From Persicobacter psychrovividus (GTDB lineage Bacteria; Bacteroidota; Bacteroidia; Cytophagales; Cyclobacteriaceae), in contig NZ_AP025292.1 in NCBI RefSeq assembly GCF_036492425.1, forward strand, positions 186,001 through 250,000: a stretch of DNA of 64,000 nucleotides, in the 5' to 3' direction. The translations under genes were made by a program, and so were the position numbers. The notes beneath the pieces are model-generated. The model did not search any database. It worked only from the letters and a program-made list of their open reading frames with translations, and had not been told where the DNA came from. Shown here one piece after another: positions 52,071 through 60,746 of the stretch. How positions within the stretch are numbered: the stretch's first letter is position 1; every line of letters starts with the position of its first letter.

Positions 52071-53348
52071 TTAAAATCCTCCGCGATATCGGTAGGCTTT
52101 ATCAATTTTACTCACCGCAACAATATAGGCTGCAATTCGCATCGGTACATCGTGGCGGAGAGACTTGTTGTAAACATTTTCGAAGGCGGCACGGATCGTG
52201 CGGTCGGCACGTCGGTTCACTCGCTCACGGGTCCATTTATACCCCAAACGGTTTTGTACCCACTCAAAATAGGAAACGGTTACCCCACCTGCATTGGCCA
52301 AAATATCAGGGACAACCATGATGCCTTTTTTATTGATGATATCATCGGCAGCAGCCATTGTAGGGCCATTAGCGCCTTCTACAATTAATTTTGCTTTGAT
52401 TTTATCGGCATTGGAAGGAGTGATGACATCCTCTTTGGCAGCAGGAATCAACACATCAACGTCGAGGAACATGAGCTCTTCAGGGTTGTCCATTTTTTGG
52501 GCTCCTTTATAGCCTTCAAGCGTGCGTTCGTTATTGTCACGATAGTCAATAGCCTCTTGAATGTTAATGCCTTCTTCGTTATAATAAGCACCAGAAATGT
52601 CTGAAATAGCCACGACTTTTGAGCCTCTTTCCTGTAGGAGCAGGGCGGCAAATGAACCCACATTACCAAAGCCCTGAACGGCTACTGATGCTTTATAGGG
52701 GTTAATCTCCAACTTCTCCATCGCACACAGACAAGAGATCATTACGCCACGTCCGGTGGCTTCGGCACGGCCAAGGCTTCCGCCCAGGGTGATGGGCTTA
52801 CCTGTAACCACTGCATTGACCGTCATTCCTTTGTTGCGGGAATACTGGTCCATCATCCACGCCATTTCTCGTGGTCCTGTACCCATATCAGGAGCAGGGA
52901 TATCGCGGTCGGGGCCAAAAACTTCTGCCATCGCATTGGTGTACGCGCGGGTAAGTCGTTCGATTTCTCCTGCCGACATCTTGCGCGGGTCGCATTTAAT
53001 TCCACCTTTGGCACCTCCGTATGGGATATCCACTACGGCACACTTCCAGGTCATCCAGGCTGCCAAGGCTTTTACCTCGTCAAGATTTACGCCCATATCA
53101 TAGCGTACGCCCCCTTTTGAGGGCCCCAGGATGTTGGAGTGAATAACGCGATAACCTTCAAAGACCTCAATGGAACCATCGTCCATGGTGATCGGCAGGG
53201 AAACTAATACTTGTTTATCTGGTGACTTCAGAACGTTATAAACCTCATCTTCCAATCCCAGTTTTTCTGCCGCAACATTAAAACGGGACATCATAGACTC
53301 GAATGGATTCTCGTGATCCTTAATTGGTGCTGGTTCGATGTAAGCCAT
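52071..53348 (-). CDS. gdhA: Glutamate dehydrogenase (Glu/Leu/Phe/Val dehydrogenase family)
   Basis: 425 residues. GGVRYDMGVNLDEVKALAAW and PYGGAKGGIKCDP (catalytic Lys), PAPDMGTGPREMAWM, then a Rossmann NAD(P) domain (VAVQGFGNVGSFAA) and IVEGANGPTMAAAD. Length and motifs fit the hexameric small GDH. NAD or NADP preference cannot be read. Converts glutamate to 2-oxoglutarate and ammonium or the reverse. Confidence 0.94.
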   Translation of the reverse strand: MAYIEPAPIKDHENPFESMMSRFNVAAEKLGLEDEVYNVLKSPDKQVLVSLPITMDDGSIEVFEGYRVIHSNILGPSKGGVRYDMGVNLDEVKALAAWMTWKCAVVDIPYGGAKGGIKCDPRKMSAGEIERLTRAYTNAMAEVFGPDRDIPAPDMGTGPREMAWMMDQYSRNKGMTVNAVVTGKPITLGGSLGRAEATGRGVMISCLCAMEKLEINPYKASVAVQGFGNVGSFAALLLQERGSKVVAISDISGAYYNEEGINIQEAIDYRDNNERTLEGYKGAQKMDNPEELMFLDVDVLIPAAKEDVITPSNADKIKAKLIVEGANGPTMAAADDIINKKGIMVVPDILANAGGVTVSYFEWVQNRLGYKWTRERVNRRADRTIRAAFENVYNKSLRHDVPMRIAAYIVAVSKIDKAYRYRGGF

Positions 53349-53438
53349 ATTCCTTATATTGAAAAATTGTCGTTTGTATAAGTGACTGCTAATTTAGAAA
53401 AATTATTAAATCCTCAATATAAGAAGTTAAAAAACTTG

Positions 53439-54272
53439 CTATTTTACGAATATCCTAACAAGTTCAAAAAATGCCACTAAAAATGGGATCGACAGCAACA
53501 GGCCGTCAAAACGATCCAGAAAACCGCCGTGTCCTGGCAAAGTTGATGCTGAATCTTTAATGGCAATACTTCTTTTGAAGAGCGATTCGACAAGGTCCCC
53601 GTAACTGCCCGCCACAATGATGATAACTGATAGTCCTAACCACTCGTAAAGCGGAAGGGTTGTCCAGAAATGGGATAATACCACTGATACGAGGATTGAA
53701 AGGGCGGCGCCTCCGAAGAATCCTTCCCATGTTTTTTTAGGTGAAATCCGTTCAAAAAGCTTATGTTTTCCGAATTTTACCCCAGTAAAATAGGCTCCTG
53801 AATCACTTGCCCATAATAAAAGCAACATCCCCATAATGATTTGTGGGTTGTATGCTCCGCCAGAAAACGTACAAACATGCAAAAGCGAAAATGGCAGCGC
53901 AACATAAACAATGCCCATAAAGGTTTGCGCAATACTGTTAAACGGCCTGTTTTCGGGTGTCTGGTATAGTTTGGTGAAATAGATCAAGCCTACAAGTGGC
54001 ATCAGTAACAGGTAGCTTCCTAACGGCCACTGCTGCTCAAAATGCATATAGGTGATCAGGTTTATTCCCCCACCAAGCAGCAGCCCGATCCATTGTATTG
54101 GCCGTAGTTTATCTGCTTTTATAAGTTTGTAAAATTCCAATTGCGCTAAAATGGCAATGATGAAAAAAAGCGCAAAATAGCTGTATGTGCCGTAAAATAT
54201 TGCACCAATAAACACCGCAATGCCGATCAGGCCTGTGATGACTCTTTGTGTTAAATTACTAAGTTTAGTCAA
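53439..54272 (-). CDS. cdsA: Phosphatidate cytidylyltransferase
   Basis: 277 residues from a TTG at 54272 that overlaps the end of the DUF2007 gene (stop TAA at 54265-54267), implying translational coupling. About eight membrane helices and the CDS signature SDSGAYFTGVKFGKHKLFER followed by SPKKTWEGFFGG, then SYGDLVESLFKR and the C-terminal motif KDSASTLPGHGGFLDRFDG. It makes CDP-diacylglycerol from CTP and phosphatidate. Confidence 0.94.
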   Translation of the reverse strand: MTKLSNLTQRVITGLIGIAVFIGAIFYGTYSYFALFFIIAILAQLEFYKLIKADKLRPIQWIGLLLGGGINLITYMHFEQQWPLGSYLLLMPLVGLIYFTKLYQTPENRPFNSIAQTFMGIVYVALPFSLLHVCTFSGGAYNPQIIMGMLLLLWASDSGAYFTGVKFGKHKLFERISPKKTWEGFFGGAALSILVSVVLSHFWTTLPLYEWLGLSVIIIVAGSYGDLVESLFKRSIAIKDSASTLPGHGGFLDRFDGLLLSIPFLVAFFELVRIFVK

Positions 54273-54474
54273 ACCGAATATCGTTTGTGATAATTTGTTG
54301 TGCACGGAGCAGGTCATCGCGCTCCACCAAAATTTGGTAACTGCCAAATATACCGTAGGCCAAATCTTTTTTGTCCATCAGGAAAGCAGGAATGCCGCGT
54401 TCTTCCAAAATATCACGCACAATAGTGGCTCTTTGAAGATTTTTGGTTTCGTATGCTTTTTCAGAATGCTCCAT
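54265..54474 (-). CDS. DUF2007 family protein
   Basis: 69 residues, EHSEKAYETKNLQRATIVRD, then ILEERGIPAFLMDKKD and LVERDDLLRAQQII: the compact alpha/beta DUF2007 fold. Sometimes called a putative signal-transducing protein; role unknown. Its stop overlaps the cdsA start. The upstream region has a promoter TACCTTTG (54506-54513 on the minus strand) with a GACTGT...ACAGTC inverted repeat between it and the ATG. Confidence 0.8.
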   Translation of the reverse strand: MEHSEKAYETKNLQRATIVRDILEERGIPAFLMDKKDLAYGIFGSYQILVERDDLLRAQQIITNDIRFD

Positions 54475-54513
54475 GACTGTCTTTTTTATTGTAAAAAAAT
54501 ACAGTCAAAGGTA
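54475..54513 (-). promoter_or_regulatory. Promoter and inverted repeat before DUF2007
   Basis: TACCTTTG (54506-54513, minus strand), immediately followed by GACTGT (54501-54506) and, after an A/T-rich 20-bp spacer, ACAGTC (54475-54480) which touches the ATG. The inverted repeat covers the transcription start. Confidence 0.45.
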
Positions 54514-54559
54514 AATATTTCTGTGGTTTAAACCGTTGGATTAATTCTAAAATCACATC

Positions 54560-55039
54560 TTATTTTATTGATTGGTCGAAGATCAGTATTCCTTCGCCAG
54601 ATTGAGGTAGACCCCGTAGTTGTTTTTTCCAGGTAGAAAGGCGCTTGTGCCGACTGATCTCCTTACTGATCCGTGTATTGAGGAAAGGCATCGTATCATA
54701 ATCGTTCTGTTGCCAGCAAGTCTGAACGGTATCATTCAGCGCCTGCAAATGCTTCTGACTCATAATAACGAGCAGGTCCATCAGGTGGTGGAAATTCTTA
54801 ATGTCTTCAGGCTGCGGATTTACATTGGGCGTATGGGAATGGTGGCCACACTCCTGCAAGTATTCTACCAGGTCGTTATGGTTTGCCCAATGGTCATTGG
54901 CCAGCTGCTGGCAGAATAATTTGGTATTCGGGTAGCCATTTTTTTCACACCAGTTTTGATAAGCCATACAGATGGATCGTGCATTGGCTTCGTCAGAAAT
55001 ACGTTGGTGCAGTGCGTTTACAGTCGTTTCGGTAAGCAT
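54560..55039 (-). CDS. Ferritin family protein with degenerate ferroxidase centre
   Basis: 159 residues. It aligns without gaps to E. coli FtnA as remembered: TVNALHQRISDEANARSICM, WCEKNGYPNTKLFCQQLAND, DLVEYLQECG, QNDYDTMPFL and the C-terminal GEGILIFDQSIK. Of the six canonical ligands, E17 is kept but E50 is H50, H53 is N53, E94 is S94, Q127 is E127 and E130 is R130; E49 and E126 are D49 and K126. It therefore probably folds as a four-helix bundle and may form a cage, but is not expected to oxidise iron in the normal way. Alternative: a divergent member with new metal or ligand binding. Confidence 0.75.
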   Translation of the reverse strand: MLTETTVNALHQRISDEANARSICMAYQNWCEKNGYPNTKLFCQQLANDHWANHNDLVEYLQECGHHSHTPNVNPQPEDIKNFHHLMDLLVIMSQKHLQALNDTVQTCWQQNDYDTMPFLNTRISKEISRHKRLSTWKKQLRGLPQSGEGILIFDQSIK

Positions 55040-55372
55040 TATTATTTGGTTAGGTTTTAATACTAAAGGGTTGTAACAAACAATCTAACGGATTGGATCA
55101 TTAAAAACCAAAAAAAATCGGTGGGAATCCTAACAAAAACAGAACGGAACAGGCATTTTAACTGATATTTACACTCAGAGGGCTTTTTTTGTGGCCATCT
55201 ATGCTTTAACTTTGTAAGTCAAAACCCTTTAAACGCGTAAAATGTTGATAGTCTATGCTTTGGGCGCGTTTTTTGATGATTGACAATCAGGGAGTTGGAT
55301 TGAAAAACAACTTGAGCAAAGATTTTATAAAGATAAAACATATGCGACGATGCAAATGAGCACGTGGCCTAA
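55040..55372. other. 333-bp intergenic region
   Basis: Contains a candidate -7 box TAACTTTG (55207-55214) for dusB and, after it, a weak AAACGCG...CGCGTTT hairpin (55231-55271) with T residues behind it, possibly an attenuator. No ORF recognised. Confidence 0.35.
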
Positions 55373-56377
55373 ATGAATAACGCTATGGTAAAAATTGGTG
55401 AGGTAGAATTAGGCGAATATCCATTATTGCTGGCGCCTATGGAAGATGTCAGTGATCCTCCATTCCGCGCAGTATGTAAAGAAAATGGCGCTGATATGAT
55501 GTACACGGAGTTCATCTCTGCAGAAGGACTGATTCGTGATGCCGCTAAGAGTCGCCAAAAACTGGATATTTATGATGAGGAACGCCCGATTGGTATTCAG
55601 ATTTTTGGAGATAAGATTGAATCAATGCGTGAGGCTGCAGCGATTGCTGAAGAGGCCAACCCTGAGCTGATCGACATCAATTACGGTTGCCCAGTGAAGA
55701 AGGTGGCAGGCAAAGGCGCGGGTGCGGGTATTTTGAAGGATATCCCGAAAATGCAGCGCATGACGGAGGAAATCGTGAAGCAGGTGCAAAAGCCCGTGAC
55801 TGTAAAAACCCGCCTCGGCTGGGATTCTACCACTATTCAGATTATTGAAGTAGCGAAACGTTTGCAGGATGTGGGGATCTCTGCCCTGACCATCCACGGC
55901 CGTACCCGCCAGCAGATGTACAAAGGAGTGGCCGACTGGAACCCTATTGCAGAGGTGAAAAACCACCCCGATATTCATATTCCAATTTTCGGGAATGGTG
56001 ATATCGATTCTCCAGAAAAAGCACTGGAATACAAAAATACCTATGGCCTTGATGGCGCCATGATTGGCCGCGCAGCGATTGGCTACCCTTGGATTTTCAA
56101 TGAGATTAAGCATTTCATGAAAACAGGAGAAAAACTTGCTCCCCCAACAATGGAAGAGCGTGTGAGAACTGCCAAACGCCATTTAGAGCTTTCCCTGGAA
56201 TGGAAGGGCGAACGTCAGGGGATTTTGGAAATGCGCCGCCATTACACGAACTATTTCCGTGGTGTGGCCAATTTCAAGCCTTACCGAATGAAGTTGGTGG
56301 AAAGCCTTGATCCTAACGAATTATTTGAAGTACTCGAAGAGGTGCAGGCTTCTTTAAGTTTGCCTGAACCCGTATAA
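55373..56377 (+). CDS. dusB: tRNA-dihydrouridine synthase DusB
   Basis: 334 residues. FMN-dependent TIM barrel with LAPMEDVSDPPFRAVC, TEFISAEGL, IDINYGCPVKKVAGKGAGAG (catalytic Cys near 106), KTRLGWD, LTIHGRTRQQMYKG and GRAAIGYPWIF, plus the C-terminal RNA-binding helices. DusB-type by the conserved IQIFGDK and GRTRxQxYKG. It reduces uridines of tRNA. An internal ATG 12 bp later (MVKIGEVEL) could also be the start. Confidence 0.95.
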   Translation: MNNAMVKIGEVELGEYPLLLAPMEDVSDPPFRAVCKENGADMMYTEFISAEGLIRDAAKSRQKLDIYDEERPIGIQIFGDKIESMREAAAIAEEANPELIDINYGCPVKKVAGKGAGAGILKDIPKMQRMTEEIVKQVQKPVTVKTRLGWDSTTIQIIEVAKRLQDVGISALTIHGRTRQQMYKGVADWNPIAEVKNHPDIHIPIFGNGDIDSPEKALEYKNTYGLDGAMIGRAAIGYPWIFNEIKHFMKTGEKLAPPTMEERVRTAKRHLELSLEWKGERQGILEMRRHYTNYFRGVANFKPYRMKLVESLDPNELFEVLEEVQASLSLPEPV

Positions 56378-56395
56378 TCCCTTATCTTGTTAAAA

Positions 56396-56434
56396 AAAAG
56401 GAAGCTATTGATGCATCAAGGCTTCCTTTTTTTT
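56396..56434 (+). terminator. Intrinsic terminator of dusB
   Basis: AAGGAAGC, a 15-base loop and GCTTCCTT followed by T residues, just before the EamA gene. Confidence 0.75.
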
Positions 56435-56461
56435 GCCCATATCAACCCTTATTTTTATACT

Positions 56462-57364
56462 ATGGAAAGAGTCTTTGCTTACCTGAAGCAAGGTGTTACC
56501 TCAAACTGGGTCATGTTGATCATCCTGTCGTTTGTATGGGGAAGTTCTTTTATCCTGATGAAGCGAGGCCTGGAGGTTTTTACTGCACCACAGGTGGGAG
56601 CAATCAGGATTTTGTCTGCAGGAATGTTTCTTTTGCCAGTGGGTTATCAGGCCTTCAGGCGAATCAACCGCAGGAATGTACTTCCGCTGTTTTTCTCGGG
56701 TTTCCTCGGGAGTTTGCTGCCTGCCTGCTTGTTTGCCTTGGCAGAAACACAACTCAGCAGTGCTGTAACGGGGATCATGAATGCCCTGACGCCTATTTTT
56801 GTACTGATGATCGGCACACTGTTTTTCGACCTGAAAGATTTTACCAAACGGATTGTTTTTGGACTCTGTGTCGCCTTTGGTGGAACGGTCATTCTACTGC
56901 TTGCAGATGCTGGCGGGAGTTTCTTCAACCTGAACTTTTATGCCATATTTGTTCTGATTGCCACCGTCTGCTATGGGGTGAATGCCAATTTGGTGAAACA
57001 CTTTTTAGGGGGGCTGAAGCCGCTTGAAATTACCAGTGTTTCCCTCGGGATGATGGTCCCTTTCGTTGGGGTTTATTTATTTCAGGTATCTGATTTTTCT
57101 CAGCGACTGTTATTGGAAGATCAGGCCTATGCTGCTTTAGGTTATTTATTGATTTTAGGGTTTATCGGTACGTCACTGGCTTTGATCGCATTTAACCGGC
57201 TCGTGCAGCAGGCAGGCCCTGTGTTTGCAAGTCTGGTGACCTACTTAATTCCTGTTTTTGCGCTATTTTGGGGCGTAATGGATGGTGAGGAAATTCTGAC
57301 AGGCCATTATATGGGTATGATGACGATTGTGCTTGGGGTGGCAATAACGAATGAAAAGATATAA
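56462..57364 (+). CDS. EamA/DMT family transporter
   Basis: Start at the ATG at 56462 (MERVFAYLKQGVTSN); an in-frame extension to 56387 would overlap the dusB terminator. 300 residues, ten predicted helices as two five-helix EamA repeats: FVWGSSFILMKRGLEVFTAPQ in the first and the ALYLIPVFALFWG-like segment in the second. A metabolite or drug exporter; substrate unknown. Followed by an unknown gene 126 bp later. Confidence 0.85.
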   Translation: MERVFAYLKQGVTSNWVMLIILSFVWGSSFILMKRGLEVFTAPQVGAIRILSAGMFLLPVGYQAFRRINRRNVLPLFFSGFLGSLLPACLFALAETQLSSAVTGIMNALTPIFVLMIGTLFFDLKDFTKRIVFGLCVAFGGTVILLLADAGGSFFNLNFYAIFVLIATVCYGVNANLVKHFLGGLKPLEITSVSLGMMVPFVGVYLFQVSDFSQRLLLEDQAYAALGYLLILGFIGTSLALIAFNRLVQQAGPVFASLVTYLIPVFALFWGVMDGEEILTGHYMGMMTIVLGVAITNEKI

Positions 57365-57490
57365 ATGATGATTTTTGCCGCAAATATTACGTTGGTGTAA
57401 CCTATTGTCATTCAGTGATTTTGATATATTTTGTTACCTTACAAAACGCTGTCTTACAGCCTCTTTCTGTAACCCAAAATCACTATTTTT

Positions 57491-57916
57491 ATGAGCCCCC
57501 AATCCCCCATTACCGAAAATTCAAGTCAACAGCTTTTTGAGGCCCTTCAGCCCATTCAGGATAATATCAATTTACTGAACAGCCTCCTGCGGAAAAACCA
57601 GCGGTGTTCTTTGCCCAAAAAGTCGGAAGGCACCGTTTCTTTTGTCCGTGAGTCTTTACAGAAAGCCATCGAGCATGAGGAGATTATCCCGCAGCAGGTG
57701 GATGTTTCTGAAATAGCAGCTAAAGTGGAACTGATTGACCAGATCGAGAAGGCGCTTCAGCCACTGGAACAAATGAGAAGCCAGTTACTTCAGGCGGCTA
57801 CATTTATGGCCAGCGAAGTTTACATTCCGTGTTTGGGGATTCATAACGCCATTAAATTGCATGAAATTCAGCAGGCACGACATGAACAGGAAGCCATTGA
57901 TCTGGCGGTTGTCTGA
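57491..57916 (+). CDS. Hypothetical soluble protein
   Basis: 141 residues, ATG start, no signal or membrane helix. Largely helical and acidic (ESLQKAIEHEEIIPQQVDVS, VELIDQIEKALQPLEQMRSQ, MASEVYIPCLGIHNAIKLHE), looks like a four-helix arrangement. No family recognised. It is transcribed away from feoB and ends at a bidirectional terminator. Confidence 0.6.
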   Translation: MSPQSPITENSSQQLFEALQPIQDNINLLNSLLRKNQRCSLPKKSEGTVSFVRESLQKAIEHEEIIPQQVDVSEIAAKVELIDQIEKALQPLEQMRSQLLQAATFMASEVYIPCLGIHNAIKLHEIQQARHEQEAIDLAVV

Positions 57917-57945
57917 GGGGTAAAATGCAGTTGGTTCACAAAACA

Positions 57946-57976
57946 AAAAGGCTATCACCGTTAAGTGATAGCCTTT
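57946..57976. terminator. Intrinsic terminator between converging genes
   Basis: AAAAGGCTATCAC...GTGATAGCCTTT stem with T/A flanks on both strands; serves the unknown gene and feoB. Confidence 0.8.
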
Positions 57977-57998
57977 CTTTATAATTACTTTTCAACCC

Positions 57999-60119
57999 TT
58001 ATGACAATACCTGATAGACGATCAGGGAAAAAACATAAGCCATTCCCGTGAGGTAGCAAAGTTGAATCATAGGCCATTTCCAGGAGTTGGTTTCCCGCTT
58101 GACAATGGCAAGCGTACTCATACACTGCATGGCAATGGCATAATAAATCAGCAAAGATAAACCACTTGCAAGGGTGAAGACGGGTAAGCCCGTTTTAGGG
58201 TTAATTTCCGAAGCCAGCCGGTCTTTAATCGACTGCGGATTGTCGCCTGAATCGTTGGAGCCCACGCTGTAAATTGTCGAGATAGAGCCTACAAACACTT
58301 CCCTTGCAGCAAAGGAGGTGATCAGTGCAATTCCGATTTTCCAGTCATAACCCAATGGAGCGATGACCGGCTCAATTACTTTACCCAAATGCCCAGCATA
58401 GGAGTGCTCCAAACGGTAAGAAGCCACCATGTTTTCATGTTGATCCTGGTTCAGACCAGGGTGGTTTTGTGATACCAGGGCCTCCGCCTGATCCATCTCG
58501 TTGCTGGGGCCATAGCTGGCCAGTGCCCACAATACAATAGAAATTACGAAGATAATTTTACCTGCGGAGAAGATGAAAGTCTTCGATTTCTCGAAGATCG
58601 TCAGACTGACATTCTTCCATCTCGGCATACGGAAGGAAGGCAATTCCATGATCAGGAACGGTCGCTGAGGTGATTTTATCAGCTGGTTCATGATCAAAGC
58701 AACGATCAGTGCCAAAATAAACCCTCCCATATAAAGCGCCATCAATACTAAGCCCTGAAGGTTCATGAAGCCCAGTATTTCCCGGTCGGGGATAACGAGG
58801 GCTATCAGAATAGCATAAACCGGCAAGCGTGCCGAGCAACTCATCAGTGGGGAGATCAATATGGTAATTAACCTTTCTTTCCAGTTTTCAATATTTCTGG
58901 CAGCCATAATGGCTGGAATCGCACAGGCGACACCAGAAATCAGCGGTACAATACTTTTTCCATTCAGCCCAAATACCCGCATAATACGGTCGGTAAGGAA
59001 CACTACCCTGGCCATATAGCCCGTTTCCTCAAGCATGGCAATGAAGGCAAACAGGATGGCGATCTGAGGGACGAAAATCACGATCCCACCAATACCCGGA
59101 ATGATACCGTCGCTGATCAGGGAGTTTAGTGGCCCTGCCGGTATGGTGTGGTGTGCCCATTCGCCCAAAGCGCCAAACATGGCATCGATATAGTCCATCG
59201 GGATACTCGCCCAGGAGTAGATGGCCTGAAACATGAAGAACAGGATGGCGACGAAGAAGGCATAGCCAAAGATGGGGTGTACCAGGAATTTATCCAAAGT
59301 GGAGGAAAAGCTTTTGTCTTCCGTAAATTTCCGGCCGCCTTTTTCCACTTTTTTCAGAATGGCATCGAGCAACTTGTAGCGAGCAATGGTTTCCTTGGCT
59401 TGTAGCTTTGGTCCATTGAAATGGGAGTTTTGCTTAATTTCTTCCACAATTTCCCGGTCTTCGGGGCCAATACCAGTGTAGGTATCGGTTTGTTGCATCA
59501 TCTGATAAATGCGATAGGGGCGTTGATCAGGAAATGCAGCCTCCAGGCGGTGGAAGAGTTCGTCGTGAATATACTCTTCCATTGGCAGGAAGGGTTCCGG
59601 CTCGGCATATTCGTAAGTCGAGATAAAATCCGTCAGGGCATTTACCCCTTCGCCATTTCGCCCATTGATCGGGAATATGGGAGCGCCCAAAGACTTTGAA
59701 AGTTCATCGAGGTCAATATTTTCCTGCTTGTCTTTCAGTACATCGAGCATGGTCATGCCAATGACGATCGGCAGGCCAATATCTTTAATTTGGGTGAAGA
59801 GTAATAAATTACGTTTGAGGTGTGCGGCATCAATAACCACGATGGCAACGTCAGGATAGCTTTCGCTTTCGGTATTACTGACTTCAGTAAAAAACACCTG
59901 TTCATCCAAGGATCTTGGATAAATACTGTACGTGCCAGGAAAGTCGATAATTTGAACTTTGCGGGACTTGATTTTTGTGCAGAGTCCTGTTTTTTTGTCA
60001 ACAGTAACTCCTGGGAAATTCCCTACCTTTTGATTCAGCCCTGTAAGATGATTGAAAAGGGAGGTTTTTCCAGCGTTTGGGTTACCGATAAGGGCAACCT
60101 TTAGAGTGTTGTCTGGCAC
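57999..60119 (-). CDS. feoB: Ferrous iron transport protein B
   Basis: 706 residues from a GTG start directly after the feoA stop. N-terminal GTPase with G1 GNPNAGKTSLFN, G3 DFPGTYS and a G4 variant TMLD; guanine-nucleotide-dissociation-inhibitor linker; then the membrane domain with two gate repeats (GYAFFVAILFFMF, LISGVACAIPAIMAARN, SPLMSCSARLPVYAILIAL). Moves Fe2+ into the cell. Feo is one of the two pieces of iron chemistry in the window along with hemH and the ferritin-like gene. Confidence 0.96.
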   Translation of the reverse strand: MPDNTLKVALIGNPNAGKTSLFNHLTGLNQKVGNFPGVTVDKKTGLCTKIKSRKVQIIDFPGTYSIYPRSLDEQVFFTEVSNTESESYPDVAIVVIDAAHLKRNLLLFTQIKDIGLPIVIGMTMLDVLKDKQENIDLDELSKSLGAPIFPINGRNGEGVNALTDFISTYEYAEPEPFLPMEEYIHDELFHRLEAAFPDQRPYRIYQMMQQTDTYTGIGPEDREIVEEIKQNSHFNGPKLQAKETIARYKLLDAILKKVEKGGRKFTEDKSFSSTLDKFLVHPIFGYAFFVAILFFMFQAIYSWASIPMDYIDAMFGALGEWAHHTIPAGPLNSLISDGIIPGIGGIVIFVPQIAILFAFIAMLEETGYMARVVFLTDRIMRVFGLNGKSIVPLISGVACAIPAIMAARNIENWKERLITILISPLMSCSARLPVYAILIALVIPDREILGFMNLQGLVLMALYMGGFILALIVALIMNQLIKSPQRPFLIMELPSFRMPRWKNVSLTIFEKSKTFIFSAGKIIFVISIVLWALASYGPSNEMDQAEALVSQNHPGLNQDQHENMVASYRLEHSYAGHLGKVIEPVIAPLGYDWKIGIALITSFAAREVFVGSISTIYSVGSNDSGDNPQSIKDRLASEINPKTGLPVFTLASGLSLLIYYAIAMQCMSTLAIVKRETNSWKWPMIQLCYLTGMAYVFSLIVYQVLS

Positions 60120-60347
60120 TTAATTATTTATTTTTTCAATCATCACAGTGGAGGCTTCACGGATTCGCAAGGAAACTCTTGAGCCAGCGACATCAATTGC
60201 GATCGGGTCACCCAAAGGTGCCTTACAACATAGCGTTACTTCTTCTCCTGGAAGGCATCCCATATCTAATAATCGTAATGAGAGTTCTTCGTCTGAAAAT
60301 CCTGTAACGACGGCTTTCTGACCCAGCTTTAAATCGGCAATATTCAT
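60120..60347 (-). CDS. feoA: Ferrous iron transport protein A
   Basis: 75 residues. SH3-like FeoA domain: MNIADLKLGQKAVVTGFSDE, GCLPGEEVTLCCKAPLGDPI and RIREASTVMIEK. It regulates FeoB or helps assemble it. Directly followed by feoB (stop TAA joined to GTG). A TTTAGA-N5-TCTAAA palindrome lies 20 bp upstream. Confidence 0.95.
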   Translation of the reverse strand: MNIADLKLGQKAVVTGFSDEELSLRLLDMGCLPGEEVTLCCKAPLGDPIAIDVAGSRVSLRIREASTVMIEKINN

Positions 60348-60366
60348 GATTGGATTTATGGACTAA

Positions 60367-60383
60367 TTTAGACTTGTTCTAAA
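60367..60383. promoter_or_regulatory. Inverted repeat before feoA, candidate iron-regulator site
   Basis: TTTAGA-N5-TCTAAA, 20 bp before the feoA ATG. It resembles DtxR/MntR-type boxes in shape, and it is placed where an iron repressor would block feoAB transcription. Fur-type binding cannot be ruled out. Confidence 0.5.
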
Positions 60384-60494
60384 CGCAATTTAACACATTC
60401 CGCTTATATTCGATAATTACGTATATAAAAAATCATGCTACTTTTAGCCTAAAGCGCATTGAATGAGGGAAAAATGACAACAATCCCGTTTTGT

Positions 60495-60513
60495 TTGATC
60501 AATATATGATCAA
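60495..60513. promoter_or_regulatory. Perfect inverted repeat TTGATCA-N5-TGATCAA
   Basis: Perfect 7-bp arms with a 5-bp ATATA spacer in the 399-bp gap between feoA and lysC. Possible operator of an unknown regulator, about 150 bp upstream of feoA. Confidence 0.35.
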
Positions 60514-60530
60514 TGTGGTGTTGATAAATG

Positions 60531-60560
60531 ACAAAGCCACCTTGGGAGAGGTGGCTTTGT
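60531..60560. other. Hairpin in the feoA-lysC gap
   Basis: ACAAAGCCACCT pairs with AGGTGGCTTTGT, a perfect 12-bp stem; no T run on either side, so not an obvious terminator. Confidence 0.4.
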
Positions 60561-60720
60561 GGCGTTGTATTTTTAAAGTTCCTTTTGGGCGAATTGAAAA
60601 ATGGGCATCTTACTGGAGATTCAGATGATTGAAATTGATTTTAAATTTCGATTCAATAACAGCGGTGCTATTTCCTCAAAACAATCCATCATCACTTCAG
60701 CCATACGCTAAGCTTTCATT

Positions 60721-60744
60721 GTGAGTTTAAAATTTTAAACTCAC
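60721..60744 (-). terminator. 24-bp perfect palindrome after lysC
   Basis: GTGAGTTTAAAA followed immediately by its reverse complement, extended by CTAAGC/GCTTAG with a 7-base bulge. It starts 2 bp after the lysC stop. Could be an unusual terminator or stabiliser; no T run. Confidence 0.4.
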
Positions 60745-60746
60745 GC

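Noticed and set aside
55231-55274. Attenuator hairpin before dusB
   Set aside because: Arms are only 7 bp with a loop of 27 bases; too weak to list as a terminator.
60621-60704. 27-codon minus-strand ORF beginning MAEVMMDCFEE between lysC and feoA
   Set aside because: Short, no promoter match, no recognised family; likely chance.
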